Source: Synchiropus splendidus (lineage: Eukaryota; Chordata; Actinopteri; Syngnathiformes; Callionymidae). Taken from it: a DNA stretch of 64,000 nt. Position 1 is the first letter of the stretch. Each line of letters begins with the position of its first letter. Made by a program: the position numbers and the translations under genes. The stretch is from positions 17,020,001 to 17,084,000 of the forward strand of contig NC_071345.1 of assembly GCF_027744825.2 (NCBI RefSeq), in the 5' to 3' direction. Shown piece after piece: positions 46,296 through 58,755 of the stretch. Under the pieces are notes generated by a model. That model saw nothing but the letters and a program-made list of their open reading frames with translations. It did not search any database and had not been told where the DNA came from.

Positions 46296-49200
46296 ATGGA
46301 AGAAGACGAGCACACAGATAGGAAGAGAATGTTAGCTATGCTCCACCAAAGGCTTCATAAAATCAAGAAGTCTCTTAAAGAAGGTAAGATTTGACACTTC
46401 AATGAATGAGCTTATACGATATGCTGTTTTGTGATTTGCCTTCCGTTCTTTACAGATGACACCAATGACTTAAACCAAATAATCGGCTCTAATTCTCCTG
46501 AATCGTGTCGTTCCTATTTGATGGACCTGGAGAAAAGAAGAGATCCTGTTGTGGATCATAAACACCTCGCGAGAGTTATTGACCACTATACCAGAGTATT
46601 CTCCAACATGCCACTCGGAAAGCACTGTGAAAATGAGAGCTATGCAAGGATGCTTGTTAGATTTGCAGAGCTGAAGGCGTAAGTGTTTTTGACGTTTCCT
46701 TTTCTTTCTGTTCAGAGCTGCGTCATCAGATAATCCTGCTTCCAAACACACAGTAAAATGTATTTTGTGTGTTTTTTCTAATAGAATTCAAGATGTTGAT
46801 GAAGCTGAATCTAACTTCAATGTCGCAACATCTCACTGCCAGAACTTTGCTTTTGTTCATATTGCACATGCGCAGTTTGAACATTCCCAAGGTATTGTAT
46901 TGTTCTCATTTTGACTTGAGACCCAAATCAGGGATTATATTGATCAATTATGGACGGACCGTGTCACAATTTATTTTTCATGTTGCCTGGCAACACATAA
47001 CTGCTTGACATGAATATTCCACCTTAATTCAATGGAGCGCCACACACTTGTTGTACACAGTGCGCCACTGTTTTAAATGGTATATATTGAAACCAATTGG
47101 GTGATATGTTTTAGTCATTTTTCTACTTTCAATCGGTTGAAATGTGTACGCTCTCGTCACCATTAGGTAACACAAAGAAAGGTTTGAGCATACTTCTTAA
47201 TGCAGTTGAACTTGGTGCTGAACCAAAGGACTTGCTGGAAGGTGCCTTGAATAAAATGCGAGTTTTCAACTTGGAGAATAAGGAAAATTTCTCAGGTAAG
47301 CCCATGTGTGTTTGTTATGATTTCATTGAGGCATCCACGCTTCATTTCACTGTGTTTCTCCTGTCGGGGTATTCTAATACAGTGATGAATGAATCTGTCA
47401 AAAACGCTGACGGAGGCCAGAAAGTACTGAGAACTTCGGATTCCAGTGGTGATTCGCATGTCTCCGGCTTTTATAGCTCAGGGTAAGAATTTGATCCCTT
47501 CGAAGGAACTGTTCGGACAATACATGTATTCTCACCCTCTCCTTCCCTTTACTAAGCATTGTTGTTTAAGGACCTAAAGTGTCAATTATTGATGGAATAA
47601 TGAGTTTGCTAGAGCAGAGAAAATCATGTCAAATGCAACATTTCAACAACTGCTAGGATCACGATTGTGATATCGAAGCACAATAATAGTGTCATAGAGG
47701 CTCATAATTTGCCATCTGTGTGTCACTTAAGGTTGGAATCCATTTTCGGATCAACTGATGAAGAGCCGTCATCAAGCTGGAAATCTGCATCGCAGCGAAA
47801 AAAGACTGTTGGTTTGGTGAGAATCCATCTCTTTATTATTTGATTATAATGTGGCCCTATAAAAGCTGAGTTGGTTGTTCAACTTCACTCCTAGCCTGGG
47901 AGAGTCCCTGTGGTCCCATTCTCTATCCCCGAAAATGACGACGATGAAGATGATGAGTCTCTTCCACAGATGCCGTCAAACAACGTTGAAGCTTCTGACC
48001 CCTCAAGTTTGCCAAGGTAACTTATTGATTCAATTACATATTCTGCAATTGAAGCTCAAAACTAAAGTATTTTCTCATCAATAATAGAATTGCATTTAGA
48101 AATTTTAATTTTTGTCTAAATGATATTTAGTGACAGATTTAAGAGTTCATTAAAATCTATTCACGAATGTTTTGGCCTATTTAAGTTTACTAAAACAAGG
48201 CATCTAAACGTGAGAGAAGTGTGTACAACTGAAATTGGTAACAGCTATCTTGACAGTTATACTCGGTGAGATGGCCGCTTGAACTGCTGTGTAAAGCAGC
48301 GAAATCCTCTTTGTGATGACCCAAGACTAAAGTTATATTGTCAAAGCTAGAATGGAAAAATACAAATACTTTGATTATAACTTGTTCTGATAATTTCATT
48401 TCTTGTCTTAAAGGCAAAGATCTGGTTTAAATATGAGCAATGTGTTTCCGACCTCGTCGAAAAAGCCTGCAATTGACAAAGATTCTGGTGTTTCTCTGGT
48501 GAGTTAAGACAAATGTTACTGCTTTGGGTTGAATTTCTTATTGCACAAACATTTGTGACATTCACCTCACACTATTTGTACAGCTACAAAGCTCAAGTTC
48601 AGAATCGACTGATGACCAGTACCCAGTCGAGTCTACTACCAAACTTCTTCATTCACACTGGACTAAAGACACCTCAGTGAGAATGGAAGGTAAAAAAATT
48701 ATCCCTTTTTTATATTACAGAATATATTTTTTATAAAAAAAATAAAGATGAACTATTTTTTTAATGTAACTAACTTAGATTTACGTACTTACTTTGTAAC
48801 GTTCAGCTGCTGCCTACCTCAACATAAAAAGACCTCTGGTTTTGCCAACATTCACTTCAGAATCAGAATCAAAGGGCCTGGTTCACTGCATCGTCCACAG
48901 ATCTGTTGGCTCTGTAGGCAAACTGCAATGAGTCCAGGTGAGAAGCAGTGATGGATTTCAGGTGGGATAGAACCTGGCACTCAAAGGACTTCATGACCGG
49001 TCTGTAGTCATTCAGTCCAGTGATCCTGGCTTTCTTGGGAACAGGAATGATAGTGGAGGATTTAGAACAGGCAGGAACATGACAGGACACCAAGGAAGCA
49101 TTGAAGATGTCTGTGAACACTGGAGCCAGCTCAGTAGCACAATGCTTCAGGATGGCAGGGAAAACTCTGTCCGGACCCACAGCCTTCTGTAGGTTCAGCT

Positions 49201-52200
49201 TCCTGAACTGAGTGAGCACGTCCTGCTCCATGATGTCAAGAGAAGGAGGAGGGTGCAGAGGGGGTGGCTCATCTGTGACTGTGTTCGTCTTTGCTGTCTC
49301 AGTGACATCGTTCGTCTTAGTTGGGTAGTGGAACAGGGGGCTGGAGAGACCACAGAGGTGTTGAGGCGAAATGGCTGCTTGAAGCGGCAGTAAAAGTCCT
49401 GTGCAAGAGCGAGGTTGTCCAGGGTTCACTTTAATTAACTTAAAAAAGTGCATTTCACCAATGTCAACAACTGTCCCCCGACATGCATCTTCAAATTTTA
49501 GGTTACACAACAAAACCGACAACACAACCACAACCTGAGTAAACCACAAATATGTCCAGCGAACCAGTTTGAATAGTTAAAACGAATAAACAAAAAATAG
49601 TGTCATTTTCAAAAAAGAAGTGCAGAAATTACATGTTAATTTCTTTTATTTCACAAATTGGATTAAAGTACAGGAATTGCCCTTTTATTTACAAAGAAAT
49701 TACCATCAAAACCTTCCTTTGTAACACAAGGACACGCAGCCTTCACTCAAGCGATGTGTGTCACCTCTCCTGTTGGCCACTTGGAGGCAGTGTCTGCACT
49801 TAAGTGACAGTCACTAATGTCTCCACACCCGCTCTGGCCAGCAGTGATGAACAAAGTGTCAGTGAGAACCGTGTAAGGGTCATGTAACGACAGTGGAGAC
49901 GCTGGTAGAACCTTGGACACTGAACTGGACTTCTGGAAGAGATCGTTCATAGCCTTTACCAGCATCTATTCACTGACTTGGGCACATGGAAGGAAATGAA
50001 ATACTTCTTAGATATCATTACAGTGCTTTGGCTTGTGCTCGTCGCATTGCTCAATGTAATTATGGCTTCAACTTGATAAGTAGGGTTCAAATTAGGCATG
50101 CTCATATCGATCGGTCACCGATCATTATTAGCCGATATCAGCATGATCACAATGAAAAAAAGGATGTTTTATTTTAACTTGTACTAATGACACATTTTTT
50201 TTACACACTTGCCCTTTTGCTTTCAGATCTGACCTTCCGTTTCGACCAGGTTGTCAATGCTAAATCCCCGGAGTCATGCTGGGCATCCCTACTGGAGATA
50301 GAAAAAAGAGGGAACCCTCACACAGACGGAAACCTCCTGAATAAGCTGAAGGATTGCTATGCTAAGGTTTTCTCTCATCTGCCGATGATACAGTTCAGCA
50401 AAAACCTCAGTTATGCCAAAATCATGGTCAGATATGCAGAACTGAAGGGGTGAGTGCCAATAAAAACATCCTGCTCTTGATGCTGTAGTTATGTTAATGT
50501 ACCTTGGAGTAATCACAAAATTAGAATAGCATTCGGAAAGTGCAAACCTCAACCTCAGTGCCAATCGCATCATCAGTTCACTGCAACACAATCTTTCATT
50601 TCATCCAAATCTTTCCATAACTGTTTTTATTTTGAAGACAGACAAACCAACACCCTCAAAAGCACCTCCTTGACAGAGTGTTGTTGTTGATGTTTAAGAA
50701 GTGCTCTTACATTTTTGACAACACACTTGTCTCAAGGGGCCACATACTTTCTTGTGATTAATGTGAGGGGCCAGCAAGCCCAAAGACAGAACTGGGATTT
50801 AAGTAATGGTAATCTTAAATATAAAATGTTGTGACTAAATAATATCTATTCATGACATGCTGGAAATATGTTTTTGAAAGGTGTCTTATTTCATTTTATT
50901 GAAAGTTTCTCAATATAAATCAGCACTAATGGATTTTTAAGTAGGGAACATTTTGGCATCAGAACAGTAGGTAAAACATAAATTTGATTTAGAATAGGCA
51001 CTCTATTAAGTATTTTCATTTTCACTTCTCCCCATTACTACTACAATTGTAAGACCACAGTGTATTTTTAAGGTCTTTTCGCAGATGTTATGTATGTTCA
51101 CAATCTTGTATGGTAACTTATAACAAGGTTTATTAACTATTTAAGTTGCAGAATTACTATGTGGTTACCTTCAGGGTTAGGGGCAAGGGCTCTTGAGTCT
51201 TTATAACAAGTTAAATCAACTTATAATATCATCATATCATCCTATCATCAAGTTACCGTTCATGATTATTAACATTTACTCTCTTGATTCACAGCATTGA
51301 GGACCCAGAAGAAGCAAAAGACAACTTTATTATTGCGAGGACAAATTGCAAAGGATTTGCGTTTGTCCACGTCGCACACGCTCAGTTTGAGGCTACTCAC
51401 GGTAAAATACCTCATGTAGTCTTTTGTCGATGCCCAGGCTGTGCTTATTTTGGAGCAATGCATTATGTTGGACGTTTAAATTGTGTTGCATTTTTATAGA
51501 TTAATTTGCTCGTATGTTTCATGAGCTCTTCTAATGAAATTGTTTTTGTCAGCCTTTTGGCAGAGTAACATAAATACAGATTAACTGATTCCAATTGATC
51601 ATGGGGAAGAAGAAGATCAAAATATGAGTGTAAATGAGTGTCTTATATTAGGTCTGTGCTGTAGCTTGTGGTTGAATTATCTAATGAAATCTTACTAGGA
51701 GGGGAGTTATTTTATTTTATCTTTTTACATTTTCCAACTGGTTAAGACCTTTTTAAGCTTATGTTCACCTGAAGGGTGTGTTAACAGTTTCATTTCGACT
51801 TGAGAACAGTGCAATAATTTTCCTCTCTTCTCTGATAGGCAATGTGACGAAAGCTAATTCCATTCTGCTCAAAGCCCAGTCACTGAATGCTAAACCGGCT
51901 GAACTGTTGGAGATGGCCTTGCATAACCTTAAAATTGGAGAGGCACTGCTTTTACCCTCCAAAGAAAATCCAACCACTGGTATGGATGGTTTATTTCCTC
52001 CCTTTTTGAAGCTGAGGTATTGACCCTGTTTGATGTCAAACTTTTTTTTTTTTGTAGAACTTCAAGCTCGACCAAAATCACGTGCCTCGAATCTGGACGG
52101 GCAGCTCTCCTGTCGGGCCCCTCTGAGACAACTACTGGAACAGCCGCCCAAACCTGTCAGTGGGGAACCTCTGTCGGAGTGGAAAGTTCCAGCTGTTGTC

Positions 52201-55200
52201 AAGCATGTTTCGCCTGAGGTCTGTTGTAACTTTTACATGAGCATTTGCAGTGTTGGATTTTTCCCCCTTTGCTTGGTGATAGGTTTCACCTTTCCTGCCA
52301 ACACAATGAAATAAGTGGCATTTGCCATTTGTTAGGAGTCAATATTATGGCTTGGAACTTTGGTCAGCTGTGACCAGAAAACTAGTCACATGTCTACATC
52401 CCCCTCACCAATTGCGTGTCAAAGCCAATTGCACAAGGGGCCAAAATTTTATAAATGAGCAGACATAGGAGTGACACAGACGCCATAGAATTCAATATCG
52501 CTCACCATCAGTCACCCTTTATATTCATGCAGTTCATGACTAATCTTAGCATCAAGCACATCTGTGGTTAGAATCAAACTTCACCTGAATAGACCCTCTG
52601 TTTTATTTCTCTTCAACAGACTAACATCAACCCATTTTTCATGTACTCTCAGTCCACCTGCATCAATTTTTTTTTTGGAATCTGTTTTTTAGTTTTTGAC
52701 GATCATAACCTCGGCTTGCTCGAAAACAGTGCTTGAACACGATAATTTCCATATGATGATTGAGCTCTTGTGGGTGACAGATTTCGCCTCTGGGTTTATA
52801 ATTTGCTACATGTTCCTCACCCTCATTCTAGCCATTAAATAAATAAAACAAAATGGAAAGACAGGATGTCTCCCTTAATGCTGAACAAAGCAAAAGAGTG
52901 AACATTTTGTCAATATAGTTGAAAATAAAAGTGTGAAATTCATTACCAATTTGGGTGTTTTTTTTAAACTGTGAAAATGTCCAGGTGTTTAAGTGCGTTA
53001 TTTGCGATCTTACGTCTTGTGTTTCTGTTCTTCTAGGTAACACTCCCAAAGCCCCATGAGTCCAGACCTCCGCCTCGTGTCCTGGAGCCTCTTACAACTC
53101 CATCCCAATGCCGTCCATCGAGACCAAACCCAAACCCCATTTACCAAACCCCAAACAGCTACGGAAACCCTTATGGAAACAGGCATGCCATCCATCTTGA
53201 ATCACTGGTTCCCCAAGATCCTCTGCTAATATTCTCCCTTTTATTTAAGTGCTAAAGTGTTGCTTTTCTCTCTCTTGACAGTTCTATCACTCCGGTTGTC
53301 AAGGTAGATCCAGCTGCCACCTCCTCTGCCATTGCAGCTCATCGTGCAGGCAGCGTTCAACAACCGGTCCCACCGCTCCAGGTACAGTGTGTTACATCAC
53401 ATTTTTAGAATTATCAACCCACAATTCCTTACTCTACCAGTATTGCCCTACCAGTAGTTTGAAATCCCCTGGTAGATGCTCATATAGAGTCAAATTGTCC
53501 CATTGTGCCACAGTTCTATGCTGCTACACTGGATGCTGGGGATGGGCGAAAATTACATTTTGTCATTTCGGTGATAACGATAATTATCACTATAAATACA
53601 TTTTCATTATAGACAGTTTGGTTTATGTTTAAATATAATGGTGAACTAAGTGTAGAGATGAGAAGTTCAGTGTTTCAAGTCTCTCATAGAATCTGCTCAT
53701 GTTTGACAGACTGCTCTGCCAGCTTTATTAGAAATAATGTCTATTAATGATCATTTAGTCATATTCCATTCTCGAAATCATTATACAAACTATCAGTCCT
53801 TTCTCTGGTGTGATGAAGAACCTTTTCACAATTCTCTCCCCCAAAATGGTTGTTTTACATTGGCATGATTGAAGATTACACTATTACTTTGACCGAATCA
53901 GAATTTGTTGATGGTCCTTAACTGATGCCGAGTTGTAGCATTAGATGTTGAATATCCGACTGTTTACAGCACAGTGTTTCACCGAGTCAATGTGATGAAA
54001 CCTACTTCCATTCTGCCCAAAGCAACACCAACACGGTGTTTCACCAAGGCGCAAGCGTCCTTATCAAAGGTTTCCTGTATTAAAAATACATTTAAAACCA
54101 CAAACTCTCCGCAACTGTCATACGCCGGTGTCAAACGCTGCAGAGTTGGGGAGCACAGTGCGCTGTCGTGTTCTCATCGTATTCATGTATGCAAGTCCAA
54201 TGCAGCAAGAGTGAGCCGTGTGTGCACAATTCATCATGGGTATTGTTTTTGCCGGTATATGGTGTACGATAAGTTATCAACCATCCCTGCTGGTTACAGT
54301 CATGTGTCTTGTTCCACCTTTTGCTATTTAGACAGTTTAATGCACACACATAAGTGTCAACCTGAAGGCCAGGGAATAAATTCTGGCCCACTTAGTCATT
54401 TCATGTGGCACACAAATACATTGTTTAACACTAAGTAGTACCAAATGATTGTGTTAGCTCTGATAGTATCACCTATTATGTTGACAGTTTAGTCTGTGAT
54501 AATAACTCTTTCCCCCTTGTTTAGGATTTCTTCAGCACGTTGTCCAACGACACCATCACCATTAATGGCAAGCAGTTCTTCATCCTCAAGTTGATTGGAC
54601 GAGGTGGATCCAGCAAGGTATGATGTAAATGGCTGTGGTCAATTCCTGGTTGCTTCTCTGTGTTGCCACAATCTATCTCTCTCTCTCTCGTTGAACTTCA
54701 TCTGCAAACCTTATAGAAAGAAACATTTACATCTTACATCAAGGGTTGCTTCTCTTAACCTCCATACGGCATCCATATATTCTTCTGCTTTTAACTCCCT
54801 TCTTTAACCTCCGCATTGTTTTATGTTATAACTCTCTGCTTTCAGGTCTACCAGGTTCTGGACCTTCATAAACGCCTGTTTGTTGTTAAATGCGTGGACC
54901 TCGAGGAGGCAGACGCACAGGCAATAGAAAGCTACAAAAATGAGATTGAACATCTGAACCATCTGCAGCAGTACAGTGATCAAATTATCAAGCTTTATGA
55001 CTAGTAAGTAAATCACTATTATTGGAGCATAATGGGATGGTGCTGGAGGGTTTCATAATCCTCAATATCTGTCTGGCCTCTGTTGTTGTCTTGTTGGTAC
55101 TAGGTAGTGATAGACTCTTTCAAGCCAGTTTCTGTCGCAACAGTTAATGATATTACAACTTGTGCTTTTGTTTCATTGGATTTATTTTCTCAAATTCTGG

Positions 55201-57551
55201 TTAATGGAATTCACATTGACTTTCGTATCTCTGTCTCTATTTAACTGAAATATATGGAATTAACTGTGTACACATTGCCTTGGAAATGGGGGATGTTGAT
55301 TTTATTATTAATAGTATAACTCCTTTATTTCCAGTGAAATAACAGACAGCTACATTTACATGCTAATGGAATGTGGAAACCTGGATCTCAATACTGTGTT
55401 GCGGAAAAAAAAGACTGTCAACCCTTTGGAGAGGAAGATATACTGGAGAAACATGCTCGAAGCTGTCCAGACCATCCACAAACACGGTTGGCTTCTTTTG
55501 AACACGTCCAAGCAGCCCTCATGTTACTAGTGTCTGACTCTCATTCTTCGTCTGACTAGGAATCGTCCACAGCGATCTGAAGCCCGCTAATTTCGTCATA
55601 GTGAATACTTCGCTGAAGCTCATTGATTTTGGGATTGCAAATCGAATCCAGCCGGATGTGACAAGTATTATTAAGGACTCACAAGTAAGACTTATTTGGC
55701 GTCTTAGATTCTGCTGTTTTTAGCTGCTTTGTGGTTGTGCTTAGGCGAATGTTGTCTACAGATCTTTTCTGCTTTTTGTACATCCTCTCTCAGCCTTGTT
55801 TCTGAAAATAAATGTGTATTGAGCTCAATTTAAATTCCCTCTTGAGTCATGGTCATGACTTTCTGTTGAAAGTCTGCCATCACCAACACTCACTGCCTCT
55901 CTCAGGTAGGAACCCTGAACTACATGCCCCCTGAAGCCATCAAAGACACTTCATCACGATCAGGGAAAGCGGTTTCAAAGGTAGTCCCATTTTAGATCTT
56001 TTTAAAACAAATTTCTGCATTTGTTTTTAAAATTATGTTTGTATTTTTTTTTCAATCATAGATTAGCCCTAAAGGTGACGTGTGGTCCCTTGGATGCATC
56101 CTATACTACATGACTTATGGAAAGACTCCGTTCCAGAGCATCACCAATCAGATCACCAAGCTCCACGCCATTCTTGATCCATCTCATATTATAGATTTTC
56201 CTGACATCCCTGACAAAGATTTGCTTGATGTGCTGAAGGTAAGGCACAGATTTATTTTTGCTAAATAGCATTGTTTAAAAATGGAATTACTCTGTGTTGA
56301 TCGAGCATTCCATTTCGATAGTAAATGGAAAATAAAGAATGCGTTTTTCTGCAGTAGATATTATTTTTCATGTCAATGTGATTCTGTAATATGTGCAGTG
56401 AACTGTATTGTTCAGTGATCTTAGACGCACGCCTTTTTGACTTTGATATTTGAAAATGGTGTTTGGTTTTATATCTGTTAAGTAAAACCAACAAACTTGC
56501 ATGGAAAGTATAATCATTCAAGCTTCTATGTTATGTGATTTCCATGTCTCTTTTTAAATTGATGTTAGATTCCAGTGAGGCATGAGAGTAAATTTCTTTT
56601 AATAAAAGTGCTCAAGTGTGAAGTAAAAAGTAGATCATCTTTCTACCACACTTGACATTGTTTTGAAATCTCCTTGCTCCCTTTGTTGTGATTGCTCAAT
56701 TAAAGCAGAAGCGATGACACACATCAGTGTGACACATTAAGCGTGTGATTAACCAAACTGCCATCGTTGTGAGTCAGTCACAAACTAACTGAAAAAATCA
56801 TCAGCTCAACAGCTCACCCCAAGCCTTTCAGTTCCGGGAGCTTTCAGACAATTTTATCTCATATTTTTCTATGCATGCTGAGGTGCCTGTGACCAAAATA
56901 ACCACCCAAACACAGGGAATGGTCTGCTCCCCCTGCCCTCCAATTGAGACCTATATTTGCCTTCGTACTCATGACTTCTCTTAATCATTCATTGATAAGA
57001 ACTAGAGACCAAATACTCTGCATGCAAAGTACTGCAGCATCTATAATCTTGCTGACTCACCAATTTCCATTGTATAAAGCCTATAAATTATACCTATAAA
57101 ACCTGATTCTCATCTTGCCCATCAGAGATGCCTGGTACGAAACCCTAGAGAAAGAGTCTCGATTGCTGAGCTACTTGAGCATCCATACCTACACCTAAAG
57201 CCCCCAGGATCACCTGTGCCAGGTAAAACAAAAAAAATCAAATAAACAATCACGATTCTGTTTCTTCACACTCAAGTTGTTGTATGTCGATGTGTTTGCC
57301 CTCTTCATGGAACCCTGCTGTTTCAGAGCCAACGTGCAACAGGGACCTTCAGAGAATCTTGGTTGACCTCGCCGCCCTTCAGTCTCCCAACAGCATCGTC
57401 AGAGCTGCTAATGTATGATTTACTCTCAGAATTTGATATTCTATCACCAATACTTGACTAATCAACCTGCGTCTTGCAGAATCTGGCGAAAATGTGCAGC
57501 AGCGGCAGGAGATTGGACGTGGCCGAGTGTGCAAAGTCGACTCAACTGTGA
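46296..57551 (+). CDS. ttk: TTK/Mps1 dual-specificity spindle-checkpoint kinase, with two TPR domains
   Basis: Kinetochore kinase that starts spindle assembly checkpoint signalling by phosphorylating KNL1/MAD1/BUB1 partners. Coding exons: 46296-46383, 46456-46678, 46785-46891, 47167-47295, 47383-47482, 47732-47816, 47895-48016, 48414-48498, 48584-48689, 50227-50449, 51295-51401, 51839-51979, 52058-52218, 53037-53182, 53282-53381, 54525-54617, 54846-55003, 55335-55486, 55560-55684, 55906-55980, 56062-56238, 57126-57222, 57327-57412, 57480-57551. All are in frame, giving 985 aa (human 857). One intron has a GC donor (53183). Domains: TPR units at aa 30-182 and 349-505, a disordered linker, kinase from about aa 660. 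The kinase shows GRGGSSK loop, VVKCVD lysine, HSDLKPAN (D781), DFG (798-800), [11 protein letters not shown] and [10 protein letters not shown]. The extra length is mainly the second TPR unit and its linker. bckdhb downstream matches human TTK-BCKDHB order. Confidence 0.95.
46456..47295 (+). other. ttk: ttk TPR cassette 1 (coding exons 2-4)
   Basis: Exons of 223, 107 and 129 bases encode the first TPR unit ([44 protein letters not shown]). By sequence and position it corresponds to the N-terminal TPR domain of vertebrate TTK, which helps localise the kinase to Ndc80 at kinetochores. Confidence 0.85.
48857..49549 (-). mobile_element. Rex1/Babar-like LINE fragment with internal deletion, antisense in ttk
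   Basis: Same family as 45007-46290. The tail (GATTCTGATTCTGA reading on the minus strand) is joined directly to the middle of the reverse transcriptase at the CCTGGTTCACTGCATCG point (about 48878), so the catalytic part present in the other copy (about 45040-45760) is missing. It extends slightly further 5' than the other copy. Some codons in the ADYRxVxxTS region are also deleted (near 48999). It is inactive. Confidence 0.8.
49550..50226. other. ttk intron remainder before TPR cassette 2
   Basis: AT-rich intron with a possible MITE remnant (about 50093-50150, GATCGGTCACCGATC palindrome). No coding recognised. Confidence 0.4.
50227..51979 (+). other. ttk: ttk TPR cassette 2 (coding exons 10-12)
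   Basis: Exons of 223, 107 and 141 bases encode a second TPR unit ([52 protein letters not shown]). Exon sizes and splice phases match cassette 1 (223/107/129), showing an exon-level tandem duplication rather than retroposition. The insert is phase-symmetric, so skipping it would keep the kinase in frame. Confidence 0.85.
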
Positions 57552-57711
57552 TTTAAAAGTTGAAATGTATTTTTTTTTTTTTCTCATTGATGCCTTTCAA
57601 TGAGTCGTGTTTACAGCATTCCTTGTTTTCTTCAAATATCAGCTTTGGATTTGTTTTTTATTTTTGATTTGAAGTTAATACTTCCACATTTTACTTCATA
57701 AAAGACTTCTG

Positions 57712-57717
57712 AATAAA
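57712..57717 (+). terminator. ttk: ttk polyadenylation signal (AATAAA)
   Basis: AATAAA about 160 bases after the ttk stop codon. Confidence 0.7.
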
Positions 57718-57739
57718 CATACTGATTTGCAGATGGCAG

Positions 57740-58755
57740 TAGTTAGCAAAATCTATATGATGTACTTAATTTGGAGAGTTGTATTTTTGCTCCACTGTTT
57801 TCTCATTGTTTATGAGCCGATACAGTGCTATCATAAACCAGTTTGCATTTTCCTTATGCTTTATATTATGCACATAGACATAAACTGTTCGCAGTCTGAT
57901 GATAAAATGTAATCTTGTGATATTGCATAGTGAACTGGACTTATCCATTTGCCACATTTAGGGGCAGTCTGCACTCTCCGGTTGTGACATCACAGTATGA
58001 CACCTTTATCAGTGAAAATAAGATGCCGTGAAGTACTTCAATAGCAGCTTTTGAAAGATGAGACTGTCCATATGCATTTTTTGGAACGAGACCAGTGTAT
58101 ATAGATGTACGATGACGTTTTCAGCCCTGCATGACATTAAAATCTCATATTTTCTCAGTTGTAGTCATAATAATAACAACAGAATTAGCAGTGATAAACA
58201 AACAAGGTCATTGTAAGTTCTGTTATTTTTTTACTGGGCCCTTTCCCAGTAAGGAGAAATAAATGGAAATCCACACAAGACAAGTGCTTAGGTCTCAAGA
58301 AACCTTTCTTTTCGAACCTTTTACAAGCTCCTTTCAAAGGATTGACATCAATTTTTCTCGGACGCACATGCTTACATAGGAGACGTATACGACTGCAAAC
58401 TGTCATTAGGAAGATAAAAACTAGGGTAAAAATTAAACAAATATTAAAGCCACACACGCCCTCTCGTTCAACCAATAGCATCTGCAATCGCATAGGAAGC
58501 GAAGAGGTCTTTCTCCCAGTAGGATAATATAGGTCTAAAAAGACTGTAGTCTTTGTGGTGTATATTTTTTTCTGATTTGAAAATTGATACCTTATGTTTT
58601 CTATTGAACGAATTTGCTATAGATTGTATTTTCAAGTCCTAAACCAAGACCTGCGTTTTTATTCGTGAGGAGACAAATGCGATGTATGTCTCGTCTATAG
58701 ACGATCTTCGTCATTGGATTTATCTTGCCCTTCCTGGTCCGTCATAACAACAGTC
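57740..58755. other. Intergenic between ttk and bckdhb, with bckdhb promoter
   Basis: About 1 kb. The right end must contain the bckdhb promoter. A small candidate ORF on the minus strand (58185-58493) is listed separately. A perfect hairpin (TTACTGGG-CCCTTT-CCCAGTAA) is at about 58229-58252. Confidence 0.5.
58185..58493 (-). CDS. Candidate small membrane protein ORF, 102 aa, unrecognised
   Basis: ATG-initiated single-exon ORF on the minus strand, divergent from bckdhb. It has one strong hydrophobic segment (about aa 15-36, FNICLIFTLVFIFLMTVC) followed by a basic Lys/Arg-rich tail (VRPRKIDVN, KRFEKKGFLRPKH). This is the layout of a small single-pass protein with a cytosolic basic tail. No family was recognised and no splice or polyadenylation evidence was found, so a chance ORF is at least as likely. 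Confidence 0.2.
   Translation of the reverse strand: MRLQMLLVEREGVCGFNICLIFTLVFIFLMTVCSRIRLLCKHVRPRKIDVNPLKGACKRFEKKGFLRPKHLSCVDFHLFLLTGKGPSKKITELTMTLFVYHC

Noticed and set aside
45467..46321. Plus-strand open frames of 117 and 164 codons in ttk intron 1
   Set aside because: They are antisense shadows of the LINE reverse-transcriptase frame.
53974..54438. 154-codon open frame and a possible extra ttk exon (53970-54069) before the kinase domain
   Set aside because: The acceptor at 53970 is usable, but the protein-like frame there does not match the phase left by the previous exon, and the other frame lacks a good in-phase donor. Skipping it joins 53381 to 54525 cleanly in phase 0.
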